Below, piece by piece: positions 27,907-37,500 of a stretch of DNA of 64,000 nt. The notes beneath the pieces are model-generated. The model was not told the DNA's origin, searched no databases, and was given only the letters and a program-made list of their open reading frames with translations. Source of the DNA: an uncultured Verrucomicrobiota bacterium (GTDB lineage Bacteria; Verrucomicrobiota; Verrucomicrobiia; Opitutales; Opitutaceae); assembly GCA_913058185.1 (NCBI GenBank), contig CAJXQX010000012.1, positions 1-64,000 of the forward strand, in the 5' to 3' direction. Each line of letters starts with the position of its first letter. Position 1 is the first letter of the stretch. The position numbers were made by a program, and so were the translations under genes.

Positions 27907-29337
27907 TTAGTCGACGGGGACGAGGCGAATAATTTTGTCCGGTCTGTTAACTGCCAAGTAAATGTAGCCGTCGGGTCCCGTGCTCACATCGCGGCAGCGG
28001 CCGATGTCTTGGAGGATGATTTCTTGGCTTTTGAAGACTCCTTTATCGAGGACAACCCGACGCAGGTTTCGATCGGCCAAAGCGGTCACGAGTAGGTTGT
28101 CACTCCAGGCGGGGAATTGATGGGCGTCGTAGAAATCGATTCCACAGACGGCGATGGACGGGGTCCAATGATGGATGGGTTGTTCCAGTCCCGCCCGCGC
28201 GGTTTCGCCGGTGATGGGGGTGCCGTTGTAGTTCATGCCGTAGGTAATCAGAGGCCAACCGTAGTTGAGGGCGGGTCTAATTTGATTCAATTCATCGCCG
28301 CCCCTCGGGCCGTGTTCCGTGGCCCACAACGTGCCGTCACGGGGGTTGAGGTCTAGGCCCTGCGGATTGCGGTGTCCGATACTCCAGATCGACGGAACGG
28401 CTCCGGGTTGATTTACGAAGGGATTGTCGGGAGGCACCCGACCGTCGTCGAAAAGGCGATGGATTTTCCCATTGGGACGGAATGGGTCTTGCGCCTCTTC
28501 TTTGGCCCCACGATCGCCAATGGAGAAGAATAGGTAGCCTGCCTCATCGAATACGATGCGGCTACCGAAGTGATACCCGCCGGCCTTTGGGTAGTGTTCC
28601 TCCGCTCCTTCGTAGATGGTTTCTTGATCGATCCAGCTTTCGTCTTCGATCCGGCCTCGCACGATTTTGGTCAGACTCAAACGGCTGCCGGTAAGTTTGG
28701 TTTGGAGATCCGCGAACGAGAGATAGATCCAACCGTTGTTTTGATAGTCAGGGTGGGCGACGGCATCAAACAAACCCGCTTGACTGAGGGCATCCACATT
28801 GGGGGTGTCGTTGATCGGATCCGATAGTTTCCCGTCGCGCCAAAGACGTAGATCACCGGATTTCTCGGTGATAAGCAGCGTGCCATCGGGAAGCCAGTTG
28901 ACGCCCCAGGGACTATCCACCTCATCGGTTACAACTTCTACCCGAAATTGATGCTCGGCGGTGGTGACGATTTGGTTGGCATCGGGTTTGGGTGAGGCGG
29001 GGGGATTGAGCGCATGCTTGGATCGTTGCTCCCGAATGTAGACGACCAAGGCCCTGACTTGGGCATCGGAAAACACTTCGCCAAATGCAGGCATGCCAAC
29101 CGCGGGATCACCGGTTATGATTTGAGCCGTGATCGCGGCATCGGTGCCGCCGTGAGTCCACACCTCATCGAGCATACTCGGGGCGATGCCACCAGTCAGA
29201 TTCTCGCCGTGGCAACTCACGCAGAACTGCTGGTAGGTCTGCTCCGCGTTGCGGGTTTCGTCGCTACAGCCGGGAAACGAAGAAATCAGCAGAAGTCCAC
29301 TGCTGGCAGCGATGACGGAGAGATGGGCAAGGCGCAT
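27907..29337 (-). CDS. Cytochrome c / PQQ-dependent aldose dehydrogenase lipoprotein
   Basis: About 476 residues from the ATG of MRLAHLSVI; a start 13 codons upstream (29376) would spoil the signal peptide. A lipobox (SSFPGC, Cys24) suggests a lipoprotein. A small cytochrome c domain follows, with CVSCH (Cys39, Cys42, His43) and the axial-Met region VGMPAFGEVFSD. The C-terminal about 340 residues are a six-bladed soluble glucose/aldose dehydrogenase propeller: SPWGVNWLPDGTLLITEKSG, FGSRIVFDEAGYLFFSIGDRG, HRNPQGLDLNP and EHGPRGGDELN. It would oxidise aldoses in the periplasm with PQQ and hand electrons to its own heme. The fusion is known in several phyla. Confidence 0.9.
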   Translation of the reverse strand: MRLAHLSVIAASSGLLLISSFPGCSDETRNAEQTYQQFCVSCHGENLTGGIAPSMLDEVWTHGGTDAAITAQIITGDPAVGMPAFGEVFSDAQVRALVVYIREQRSKHALNPPASPKPDANQIVTTAEHQFRVEVVTDEVDSPWGVNWLPDGTLLITEKSGDLRLWRDGKLSDPINDTPNVDALSQAGLFDAVAHPDYQNNGWIYLSFADLQTKLTGSRLSLTKIVRGRIEDESWIDQETIYEGAEEHYPKAGGYHFGSRIVFDEAGYLFFSIGDRGAKEEAQDPFRPNGKIHRLFDDGRVPPDNPFVNQPGAVPSIWSIGHRNPQGLDLNPRDGTLWATEHGPRGGDELNQIRPALNYGWPLITYGMNYNGTPITGETARAGLEQPIHHWTPSIAVCGIDFYDAHQFPAWSDNLLVTALADRNLRRVVLDKGVFKSQEIILQDIGRCRDVSTGPDGYIYLAVNRPDKIIRLVPVD

Positions 29338-29421
29338 CGAACTACACTGGGCAGCAGGATCTCGGATGCAACTCACCCGACAGGTTCCTGTTAGTAATCG
29401 GCGAACCCACTGGTCCCGGCG

Positions 29422-31188
29422 CTAGAACCCGGACGGAGCCGCGTCGGGATTCCGGGAGTCACTAACTCCGAGGAGCAGGCCGATTTCGGCTTCAAACATG
29501 ATGCTTTCGGCATCGCCGAAATAACGGGCAACGCGATTGCTCTCGTGGGAGTAAAGTCGACGCAGCGCGAATTCGTGTCCCATGTTACGTAGAGTCTCAA
29601 TGGTGTCGGGAGACGAAAACAATGGTTCGTGTTGGATTCGATCAGGTTGCCACTGATGATGAAATCGAGGGGTATCGACGGCGAGGGTCAAAGGCAACTC
29701 GTGATCGATCACATTGAGCATGATTTGGAGCACCGTGGTGATGATGGTGGGGCCACCGGGTGCTCCCACGGTCAGGAACGGGCGGCCGTCCTTGAGCACG
29801 ATGGTAGGAGTCATGGATGAGAGTGGTCGCTTGCCCGGAAGCACCGCATTTGCTTCGCTCTGGAGCAAGCCGTATTGGTTTTTTACCCCGACTTTGGCGG
29901 TGAAGTCATCCATCTCGTTGTTCATGAGAAAACCGGCCCCGGCGACGGTGACACTGTTCCCATAGTTACCATTCAGCGTGTAAGTAGATGAGGCCACATT
30001 TCCTTCACTATCGGCGGCGGCAAAGTGAGTGGTCTCCGTGGATTCGGTCGCGGCGGAAAGGCTCGATTCCAGCTCGTCGCTGGAGCTGGCACGCAGCGGA
30101 TCGAAGTCACGCATCATTCGACTGATATAGGATGGATGGGTCAGCTCGGCTTGGGGCACATCGTAAAAATCGGGATCTCCTAAATAAAGTGCGCGATCAT
30201 GAAACGCCCGTCGCATGGCCTCTACCACAAGGTGGCTATATTGAGCCGAGTGGAGTTGTAGTTTTGCTAGGTCGTAGGGTTCTAGCATACCCAAGATCTG
30301 CATCAAGGCGATGCCCCCGGAGCTGGGTGGCGGCATGGTGATGAACTCGTAACCACGGTATTTTCCCCGGATCGCCTCGCGCTCAATGGGACGGTATTGG
30401 GCGAGATCCTCGTGGGTGATGAGCCCACCACCATTTCTCTGGTCCTTTACGATCAGATCGGCAGTTTCGCCGTGGTAAAAATCCTTCGCGCCGTGTTGTT
30501 GAATTCGAGCGAGTGTCGCGGCGAGATCGGGTTGGCGAAATAACTCACCCGCGGCGTAGTGATTGCCGTCCCGCGAAAAGATACGGTGAGACTCGGGGTT
30601 GGATTCGAAGCGTTCGCGGTGCGCCACCAGGTGCTGAGCGAAGGTGGGCGACATGACGAAACCCTCGGCGGCGAGCCGACGAGCCGGTTCGACCACATCG
30701 GGCCAACTCACCTTGCCCGAGCCGTAGTGTTTCCACGCGTGTTCTAATCCCGCTACGGTCCCGGGGACGCCGTTGGCTAAATAGCCCTGACGCGAGCGCA
30801 TGGTTACTGGTGCTCCAGACTCGTCCAAATACATATCACGGTGCGCTGCGAGCGGAGCCACTTCGCGGAAATCGAGTGCAACGGATCTACCGTTGGCTCG
30901 ATGGATTATCATGAATCCGCCACCGCCGAGGTTTCCGGCCTTGGGTAGAGTCACGGCCAGGGCTAGACCGGTGGCGACCGCACCATCGATCGCATTGCCG
31001 CCTGCGCGCATGATCGAAGCGCCGGCCTCCGATGCCAGATGTTGGCCCGAAACCACCATGGCCTTTTGGCCTTCGACGGGCTCTCGCCCAAACAAGGCAG
31101 GCAGGACTAATACAGCCGCTATACCGACAGTGATGAATCGGCACCTGCGGGGGAGTGCTTGCAGCAGAGATAGGGTGAGGGAATTCAA
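29422..31188 (-). CDS. ggt: Gamma-glutamyltransferase
   Basis: A 588-residue periplasmic Ntn hydrolase with an N-terminal hydrophobic export signal (VGIAAVLVLPALFG). Motifs: RAGGNAIDGAVATGLAL near 61-77, NLGGGGFM, the maturation/catalytic Thr386 in the TTHFAAADSEGNVAS block, and late motifs KRPLSSMTPTIVLKDGRPFL and GAPGGPTIITTVLQ. The precursor is expected to self-cleave before Thr386 into two subunits. It transfers or hydrolyses the gamma-glutamyl group of glutathione and related peptides. The gene lies 13 bases downstream of the KDPG aldolase gene on the same strand. Confidence 0.94.
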   Translation of the reverse strand: MNSLTLSLLQALPRRCRFITVGIAAVLVLPALFGREPVEGQKAMVVSGQHLASEAGASIMRAGGNAIDGAVATGLALAVTLPKAGNLGGGGFMIIHRANGRSVALDFREVAPLAAHRDMYLDESGAPVTMRSRQGYLANGVPGTVAGLEHAWKHYGSGKVSWPDVVEPARRLAAEGFVMSPTFAQHLVAHRERFESNPESHRIFSRDGNHYAAGELFRQPDLAATLARIQQHGAKDFYHGETADLIVKDQRNGGGLITHEDLAQYRPIEREAIRGKYRGYEFITMPPPSSGGIALMQILGMLEPYDLAKLQLHSAQYSHLVVEAMRRAFHDRALYLGDPDFYDVPQAELTHPSYISRMMRDFDPLRASSSDELESSLSAATESTETTHFAAADSEGNVASSTYTLNGNYGNSVTVAGAGFLMNNEMDDFTAKVGVKNQYGLLQSEANAVLPGKRPLSSMTPTIVLKDGRPFLTVGAPGGPTIITTVLQIMLNVIDHELPLTLAVDTPRFHHQWQPDRIQHEPLFSSPDTIETLRNMGHEFALRRLYSHESNRVARYFGDAESIMFEAEIGLLLGVSDSRNPDAAPSGF

Positions 31189-31201
31189 ATCGAAGTTTGA
31201 G

Positions 31202-31858
31202 TCAGGAGATCTCGGAGGCTGGCGCAGTCTTCAGCGCGTCGGAGAGCGCCTTGGCTTTTTGGGTGATTGTGGCGGCCGAGATTGGCGCCTTGTCCTCCGG
31301 GTCGCGCAGACAGCTGGAGACAAACATGGCGTCCGCTCCGGCTTCGCTGAAGTCGACGGCGTTAGCGGCGGTTACACCACCGACTGCGAACAGTTTGGCA
31401 TCCGGGAATTCGGCCCGCATTTCGCGAACGTGCGTAGGCCCGAAACGGTCTCCAGAGGGGTAGAGTTTTAAGGCGTCGGCTCCGACCAGCAGCGCGGCAT
31501 CCATCTCTTTCACCGAGTGCACGCCACAAATCACCGGGATTTGATACCGGCGGCAAAGCAAGATCACTTCGGGTCTCAGTGCAGGGGTGCTGATGAAGCG
31601 GGCTCCAGCGATGATACCCCGACGAGCGGTGTCGGTATCGATGACCGTGCTGAGGCCGAACTGAAAATCGGGATATTTTTGGGAGATTTGACCCAGCCAA
31701 TCAGGAATCGCGGGGCAACTCATCGGAAGCTCCCAATGGTTGATTCCGCCAGCAATCAATGCATCGGTGAGCAATGTCATCTGTTCGACATCTTGAGCGG
31801 CGAGTAAGGCGATCAACTGATCGTCACACAGGCGTTGGAGGACAGAAGCTTTGCTCAT
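31202..31858 (-). CDS. KDPG/KHG aldolase (Entner-Doudoroff)
   Basis: A 218-residue class I aldolase of the eda/dgoA family. The expected pattern is visible: ALIAGGINHWELPM with the Glu, the second-strand GARFISTPALRPEVI segment, the IPVICGVHSVKE loop, and the Schiff-base Lys in ADALKLYPS. VGGVTAANAVDFSEAGADAMFVSS closes the barrel. It cleaves 2-keto-3-deoxy-6-phosphogluconate (or the galactonate analogue) to pyruvate and glyceraldehyde-3-phosphate. It is divergent from a cupin gene; the KDG kinase is not in the window. Confidence 0.87.
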   Translation of the reverse strand: MSKASVLQRLCDDQLIALLAAQDVEQMTLLTDALIAGGINHWELPMSCPAIPDWLGQISQKYPDFQFGLSTVIDTDTARRGIIAGARFISTPALRPEVILLCRRYQIPVICGVHSVKEMDAALLVGADALKLYPSGDRFGPTHVREMRAEFPDAKLFAVGGVTAANAVDFSEAGADAMFVSSCLRDPEDKAPISAATITQKAKALSDALKTAPASEIS

Positions 31859-31946
31859 GAGAATTTAGGTTGGCTGGGCTCGAGGGATCGGGCAAGTCGG
31901 CTTTGAGGTTGGCGGTATAAGCGGTGGAGCGTAAATTTACCCCAAT

Positions 31947-32288
31947 ATGGCCAGATTCGAAATCGTCCACCTCCCCGATGTTGCGCCCGCGCCCTGTCCC
32001 TGCGGTCAAGCCCGCCGTGCATTCGTCGACTCCGACACGCCGGTAGCTTCGATCCATATCGTGGACAGCAAAAAAGACAGCGAAGCCCACTACCACAAAC
32101 ACCACACCGAAATTTATCTGATCTTAGAGGGCGAAGGGCACATCGAGCTGGATGGTGAGCTCTATCCGGTGAAGCCGATGACCACAGTCATGATCAAGCC
32201 GGGTTGTCGTCACCGTGCGGTCGGCGATCTCAAAATCGCCAACATTCCCATCCCAGCCTTCGACGAAACCGACGAGTGGTTCGATTGA
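31947..32288 (+). CDS. Small cupin-domain protein
   Basis: A 113-residue single-domain cupin. The metal-binding motif 1 is present (HYHKHHTEIYLILEGEG, with two His and one Glu), and motif 2 is PGCRHRAVGD with the remaining His. Two Cys (PAPCPCGQ) near the N-terminus are unusual but isolated. Such cupins bind a divalent metal and small sugars or acids. No enzymatic role can be assigned. It is divergent from the KDPG aldolase, with about 90 bases between, which could share a regulator. Confidence 0.78.
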   Translation: MARFEIVHLPDVAPAPCPCGQARRAFVDSDTPVASIHIVDSKKDSEAHYHKHHTEIYLILEGEGHIELDGELYPVKPMTTVMIKPGCRHRAVGDLKIANIPIPAFDETDEWFD

Positions 32289-32305
32289 TAGTGGATAGGG
32301 ACTTC

Positions 32306-32716
32306 TTAGCTCGGAATCACGATTACAACCACTGCATCACGGCGGCCGATAATTAGTTCGATTTTTGACCAAACTTCCGCGGCTTCCTCTGCGGTTGTGT
32401 TATTCCAAACAGAATCGATTGTTTCCGCCGATTCCCCGGAAAGATCATGCCCGATAAAGGGGTGTCCCGCTGGGTATCGTTTATGACTGATCGGCGTGTC
32501 CGGGGATTCTAATTTCCATGCCTCGATTTCGGCGTCTGCATTTGCCCAAGAAATGATTTCTCCATGGGTGATCTGGTAAAGAGAAGCTAGTTCGATCAAA
32601 GCGGTCGCTGGTTCGACCCCTTCGCGCAATATTAAATGCTCAAGTTCTACTGAAACGGTTAGGGCGCGTTTGGCCGTATCAACGGGATCGGTATCTACGA
32701 CGTTGCCATACCACAA
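32306..32716 (-). CDS. Hypothetical protein
   Basis: A 136-residue acidic protein without signal peptide or membrane helix. It begins MWYGNVVDTDPVDTAKRALT and ends in a hydrophobic strand (DAVVVIVIPS). The central part has helices (VELEHLILREGVEPATALIELASLY). I recognise no family. Codon use looks like the neighbours. It converges on the cupin gene and lies upstream of tRNA-Leu on the opposite side. Confidence 0.55.
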   Translation of the reverse strand: MWYGNVVDTDPVDTAKRALTVSVELEHLILREGVEPATALIELASLYQITHGEIISWANADAEIEAWKLESPDTPISHKRYPAGHPFIGHDLSGESAETIDSVWNNTTAEEAAEVWSKIELIIGRRDAVVVIVIPS

Positions 32717-32818
32717 CCATCCTCGTCCGGATTGGTTTTTACCGGTTCCATGCCAACGGCCACTCCTGAGGACCTCCTGTTCCCTATTGATTCCCTTTAT
32801 TTCTTTTACCTATGTAAA

Positions 32819-32903
32819 TGGTGCCCAGAAAGAGACTCGAACTCTTACACCTTGCGGCACAGGCTTCTGAGACCTGCGTGTCTACCAATTCCACCACCTG
32901 GGC
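32819..32903 (-). tRNA. tRNA-Leu (CAG anticodon)
   Basis: The complement folds as a class II tRNA: acceptor GCCCAGG paired with the 3' end CTGGGC before ACCA, D-arm GGTGGAATTGGTAGACAC, anticodon loop CTCAGAA with CAG at its centre, a short variable arm (TGCCGCAAGGTGT) and a T-arm containing GTTCGAGTC. The CCA tail is encoded (complement of 32819-32821). The long variable region and GGAATTGGTAGAC D-loop are characteristic of leucine tRNAs. Confidence 0.95.
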
Positions 32904-32971
32904 AGTCGGGAAGGAAGGAGGACCAGACGGAGCGCGCCCTCGGTTGGCAAGCCCGGATTTGTGCGATGACC

Positions 32972-33253
32972 TTAAGTTTCTACGGCGATGTAGCCCACGA
33001 GGTCGGCTCTGGCCTCTGCCATGTCCGCTAGAATGCGATTGGCATGGTCGAGTAGCTTCAGTCCGGGAGTGGTCAGCTTGAGCTGGTGTCCACGTCGGTC
33101 GACTAGCCTGATTTCCAGCTCGTTTTCGAGGGACTTGATCGAATGGCTAACCGCGGATTGGGTGATGCCCATTTCTTGTGCGGCTCGAGTGAAACTCCCG
33201 GTTTGCGCCAGAGTTACGAAGGCGAGGAGCTTGCGGCTGTCTAGAATTGGCAT
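32972..33253 (-). CDS. LysR-type HTH protein lacking the effector domain
   Basis: A 93-residue protein consisting only of the LysR winged helix-turn-helix: LLAFVTLAQTGSFTRAAQEMGITQSAVSHSIKSLENELEIRLVDRR with the linker helix LLDHANRILADMAEARADL. Full LysR regulators are about 300 residues. The bases after the stop run directly toward the tRNA gene and contain no effector-domain sequence, so this is either a real stand-alone DNA-binding protein or a truncation fixed long ago. It is upstream of no obvious target on its own strand; the next gene up is a molybdopterin oxidoreductase about 100 bases away. Confidence 0.8.
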   Translation of the reverse strand: MPILDSRKLLAFVTLAQTGSFTRAAQEMGITQSAVSHSIKSLENELEIRLVDRRGHQLKLTTPGLKLLDHANRILADMAEARADLVGYIAVET

Positions 33254-33355
33254 GCTTCGTCCTGAGCAACTCTCGAGCCAGCGACCGGTAGGGAGCGAAT
33301 TTTGCCTCGATATCGATCATAAATATGCAAATACGAGCGATTCTTCGCCGTCCGT

Positions 33356-33997
33356 CTATGCGTAGCGCTCTTCTTTGAAGGGATCTGCGCTGTTGGAGTA
33401 TCCCCGGATCTCCCAGAACCCGAGTTTATCCTCGGTTAGAAAATGCATGGATTTGATGAATTTGGCCCCTTTCCACGCATAGAGTTTGGGAATTATCACC
33501 CGGGCGGGGCCACCGTGCTCTTGGGTTACGGGCTCTCCGTCAAAATGGGTGGCTATCAGCACGTCGTCGTCGAGACATTGGGCGAGAGGGACGTTGGTCG
33601 TATAACCGTCGTGGCTTGAGAAATAGACGTATTGAGCCACAGGGTTGGGGCGCACCCTTTCGTAGAGCTCGGTGAAGGCGACCCCACTCCAGTGGCAATC
33701 AAACTTGCTCCAGGTGGTCACACAGTGGAAATCGCTCACGTCTTCCACCTGGGGCAGGGCATTAAATTGGGTCCAATCTAGGGTCAGGGGAGTTTCCACC
33801 TCGCCGTCGATGGCAAGAGTCCATTCCGCCAACGGAATGTCTGGTTTGATGCCCAGGTCCAGCACGGGAAAGTTGGTGGTCAGCCTTTGTCCGGGCGGCA
33901 GTCGCTCGGCGGAGGCCTCCTCGAGAGGTTTCACTCCTTTGGCGACCTGCTTGCGGGCCCAGGCTTCTTTGGTAGAAATGTAACGTTCCTTGGACAT
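33356..33997 (-). CDS. Molybdopterin-dependent oxidoreductase, sulfite-oxidase-like (YedY/MsrP fold)
   Basis: A 213-residue protein carrying just the Moco-binding domain: LDLGIKPDIPLAEWTLAIDG, FHCVTTWSKFDCHWSGVAF with the expected Mo-ligand Cys, FSSHDGYTTNVPL, GGPARVIIPKLYAWKGAKFIKSM, and a terminal DKLGFWEIRGYS. There is no dimerisation domain and no Tat signal, so it is probably cytoplasmic and close to the short sulfite-oxidase-like proteins of soil and marine bacteria. The physiological substrate is unknown. Confidence 0.87.
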   Translation of the reverse strand: MSKERYISTKEAWARKQVAKGVKPLEEASAERLPPGQRLTTNFPVLDLGIKPDIPLAEWTLAIDGEVETPLTLDWTQFNALPQVEDVSDFHCVTTWSKFDCHWSGVAFTELYERVRPNPVAQYVYFSSHDGYTTNVPLAQCLDDDVLIATHFDGEPVTQEHGGPARVIIPKLYAWKGAKFIKSMHFLTEDKLGFWEIRGYSNSADPFKEERYA

Positions 33998-34042
33998 ACG
34001 GAGTAACGTAGATCGAGACGGGCTCGGCGCAAGTGAACGTGA

Positions 34043-34588
34043 TTAACGTCGGCCCGGGCCGAATACCACCGTTTCCACGGCGGGACGCGAGCGGTGGTAG
34101 AATCGTGCCATCATGCCTTGAAAGACGAAGGTCAACAGGGCGACGAGCGAGTAAACCAACGTCGACATGCTGCGGAAAACCGCCGGCATTTCGTCGAGGG
34201 GGAGGCCCGCCGCTTCGAATTTATCTTCCAGGTTCTCGCGGGCGAGCGGAGGCATGCTGTTGAGGAGCTCGACCGCGTCGAGGTGGGTCATCATCCATCC
34301 CGCATAGATGAATACCGTCATCATGAGGCCGAGCTGCGACCAAATCATCCAATCGATCCCGCGTGGGTCGCCGTTGCGCAATTTGTCGGCACCATGGATC
34401 TCGGCGAGTCCCCAACCAGCCGCGAGGACACCTGCCATCGTAGGAGGCAAGTTACGACTCATGGCAGCCATCAAGGCAAAGGTTCCGGCAATCGCGACGA
34501 GCAAACGCCCGTCGAAGCTGGCCACGCGAATAACCCGTTGAAAAACGTCAATTGGGAGCGGAGGAGGTTTAGCGATCTTGCCAGCCAT
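34043..34588 (-). CDS. Small membrane protein of unknown function
   Basis: About 181 residues from the ATG of MAGKIAKPPPLPIDVFQRVI. Longer frames upstream (to 34771) only mirror the opposite-strand helicase gene. Predicted membrane helices include LLVAIAGTFALMAAMS, MAGVLAAGWGLAEI, WSQLGLMMTVFIYAGWMM and TLVYSLVALLTFVFQGMMARF. The loop between the third and last helix is charged. No family is recognised. Its start lies within or next to the 5' end of the divergently transcribed helicase gene, so the two promoters must overlap. Confidence 0.65.
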   Translation of the reverse strand: MAGKIAKPPPLPIDVFQRVIRVASFDGRLLVAIAGTFALMAAMSRNLPPTMAGVLAAGWGLAEIHGADKLRNGDPRGIDWMIWSQLGLMMTVFIYAGWMMTHLDAVELLNSMPPLARENLEDKFEAAGLPLDEMPAVFRSMSTLVYSLVALLTFVFQGMMARFYHRSRPAVETVVFGPGRR

Positions 34589-37500
34589 ATCGGGAGGAAG
34601 TTTCACTCTGGGTTTCCCTTTCGCCTTCGTGCCAGACCAAAAGCCATTTCCTTTCCGTTTGGAATTCCCGCCCGATCTACCGATCAGTGCGCGGGCGGGG
34701 GAAATCGTGGACGCCATCCAAGCGCACTCGGTTGTGGTGCTGGCTGGTGAAACGGGTTCAGGCAAAACCACTCAGATTCCCAAACTGTGTCTCGCCGCCG
34801 GCCGGGGCACGCTTGGCCGGATTGCCTGCACGCAGCCGCGTCGGGTCGCGGCGCTCTCAGTATCGCGCCGAGTAGCCGAGGAAATGGGCGTGGGTTGGGG
34901 CCGGGAGGTGGGTTGCAAGGTGCGCTTTGAGGACCGCACGTCGCGTGACACGGTGGTGAAGTTCATGACCGATGGCATGCTGCTCGCCGAGGTGCAGTCC
35001 GACCCGAAACTCCGGGAATACGATACGATCATCATCGACGAGGCTCACGAGCGCTCGCTCAACATCGACTTCCTTTTAGGCCACCTCCGCCAACTGCGGC
35101 ACGACCGACCGGATCTGCGGATCGTCATCACTTCTGCGACCATTGATACGGCAGCCTTCAGTAAAGCATTTGACGATGCGCCCGTGATTAAAGTTTCCGG
35201 CCGCACCTACGAGGTCGAAGTTATTTACAATCCGCTCGATGAATTTGGCGCCGAATCAGACGATTCGGGCGGCGAGAAAAAGCGTGAGTCGCTGCACTAC
35301 ATCGATGGGGCAATCGAAGCGACCCGGCGTATCCTCAGCACGACGAATTCCGGTGATGTGCTCGTCTTCATGCCGGCCGAGCGTGATATCCGGGAAACGA
35401 TTGACGGGCTGGGTGGCTCGGCTCGTGGGTGTGATTTGATTCCGCTTTTTGGCCGATTGTCCAACAGCGAGCAGCAACGCGTATTCGCCGCGACCGCGCG
35501 CCGTCGGGTGATCGTGGCAACCAACATTGCGGAGACCTCACTGACGCTGCCGGGCATTCGCTACGTCGTCGACACGGGGCTCGTGCGGGTGAGTCGGTAT
35601 TCGCCACAGTCTCGCACGCGACGTTTGCCGATCGAAGCGGTGGCTCAGTCCAGTGCCAATCAACGCAAGGGGCGCGCCGGTCGGGTCGCCGCCGGCGTAT
35701 GCATTCGATTGTATTCGGAGGAGGACTACGAGGAACGGCCTAAGTTTGCGCAACCGGAGATTCAGCGGGCAAATTTAGCGGATGTGATCTTGCGCATGAA
35801 GGCGTTTGGTCTCGGCGATATTGAGCGTTTCCCGTTTCTCAACATGCCCGCGAGCAAGTCGATTAAGGCGGGTTATGCGTTACTCGACGAATTGCATGCG
35901 ATCGAATCCGAAGGTTCGATTCGGCGGCTCACGGATATCGGCCAAGCATTGGCGCGCTTACCGGTGGATCCCTCGGTCGGCCGGATGATCTTGCAGGCGC
36001 GGCACGAGAAGGCGTTGCGCGAAGTGGTGATCATCGCCGCAGGCCTAAGTGTGCAAGACCCGCGGGAACGTCCACTCGAGAAGCAGGGAGCGGCCGACGC
36101 GGCCCATCGCCGATTCACCCACCGTGAATCCGATTTCCTCACCCTGCTTTCGATTTGGGAATCGCTCCACGATCAGTTTGAAAAACTCACTCAGTCCAAG
36201 ATGCGCCGATGGTGTCGGGATCATTTTATGAGTTATACGCGTCTGCGGGAGTGGCGGGATATTCATCACCAGTTGCACGACGTCTTACGGGAGCGGAAAG
36301 ACCTTGGGCACAGTTCGGTCTGGGACGGCACGACGTCGGACAAATCTATCGCCGAGGCGACCGATGACCTCGGTTTGGACGATCCGGCTTTTCGCGCCAT
36401 CCATCGATCCATCCTCGCTGGATTGCTCGGGAATATTGCGAATCGCGACGATGAAAAAGGAGGCTACAAAGCGACCCACGATCGCAAGCCCGTTATCTTT
36501 CCCGGTTCAGGACTTTTTGTGCGGGAAGAGAAAAAGAAGGGGAAGGGGACCAAAGCGGCGGCGACTCCGGCCGCAGGCAAAGCACGGTCGCCGCGTTGGT
36601 TGATGAGTGCCGAGTTTATGGAAACCTCCCGGCTTTATGCGCGAACCTGTGCGCGGCTCGATCCGCGCTGGGTGTTGGACCTCGGTGCGCATTTGCTCCA
36701 GCGGTCGTTTCGCGAGCCGTTTTGGGATGAAGAGAAGGGCCGGGTGATGGTGCGACAGCGCACGCGATTGTATGGTCTCGAGATCGAAGCGCGCGCCGTC
36801 AGTTATGGTAAGATCCAACCGGAGGAGGCGACGGACATATTTATCCGCGAAGCTTTGGTGAATGATACCATCAAATGGCCGTTTGATTTCCTTACTCACA
36901 ATCGTGAGGTGCGGACGCGCGTGGAAAACCAACTCACCCGCACTCGGGACCGTGGAGTGATGAATCTGGATCAAGCGGTGTGGCACTTCTACAGCACTCA
37001 TCTCACCGATGCGGGGCATGTGGTCTCAGCGGTGGGTGAGTTGATTGCATTGGTGAAAGAGCGGTGTCCGCATGAGCCGACATTTTTGCAGTTCGAGCCC
37101 GATGATTTGCGGCCAGTCGAAGACGCCGCCGTCGATGCGTCGGCGTTTCCCGAGTCGATCCCGTTGGCGACGATGGTATTGCCGCTTAACTATCTCTACA
37201 AACCGGGTGATGCGAATGATGGGGTCACGCTTGAGGTCGATGTTGCGCAAGCCGAGAAGCTGACGGCCGGGGAACTCGATTGGGCGGTTCCGGGTCATCT
37301 GGAAGCCAAAATCGAGCACTATCTTCGAGCGTTACCCAAAGAGTTGCGTCGTGCGGTGATGCCTTTGGCGGCCACGGCCCGGGGACTCGTGCCCGAGTTG
37401 CGAGCAATGGATCGTGCAGCAACCGAGCGCGTGGCAATCGCCGAGTCGTTGGCCTTGCGTTTGGGCGAGCGTTTTGGATTGCGAATCAGTCCCGCGATTT

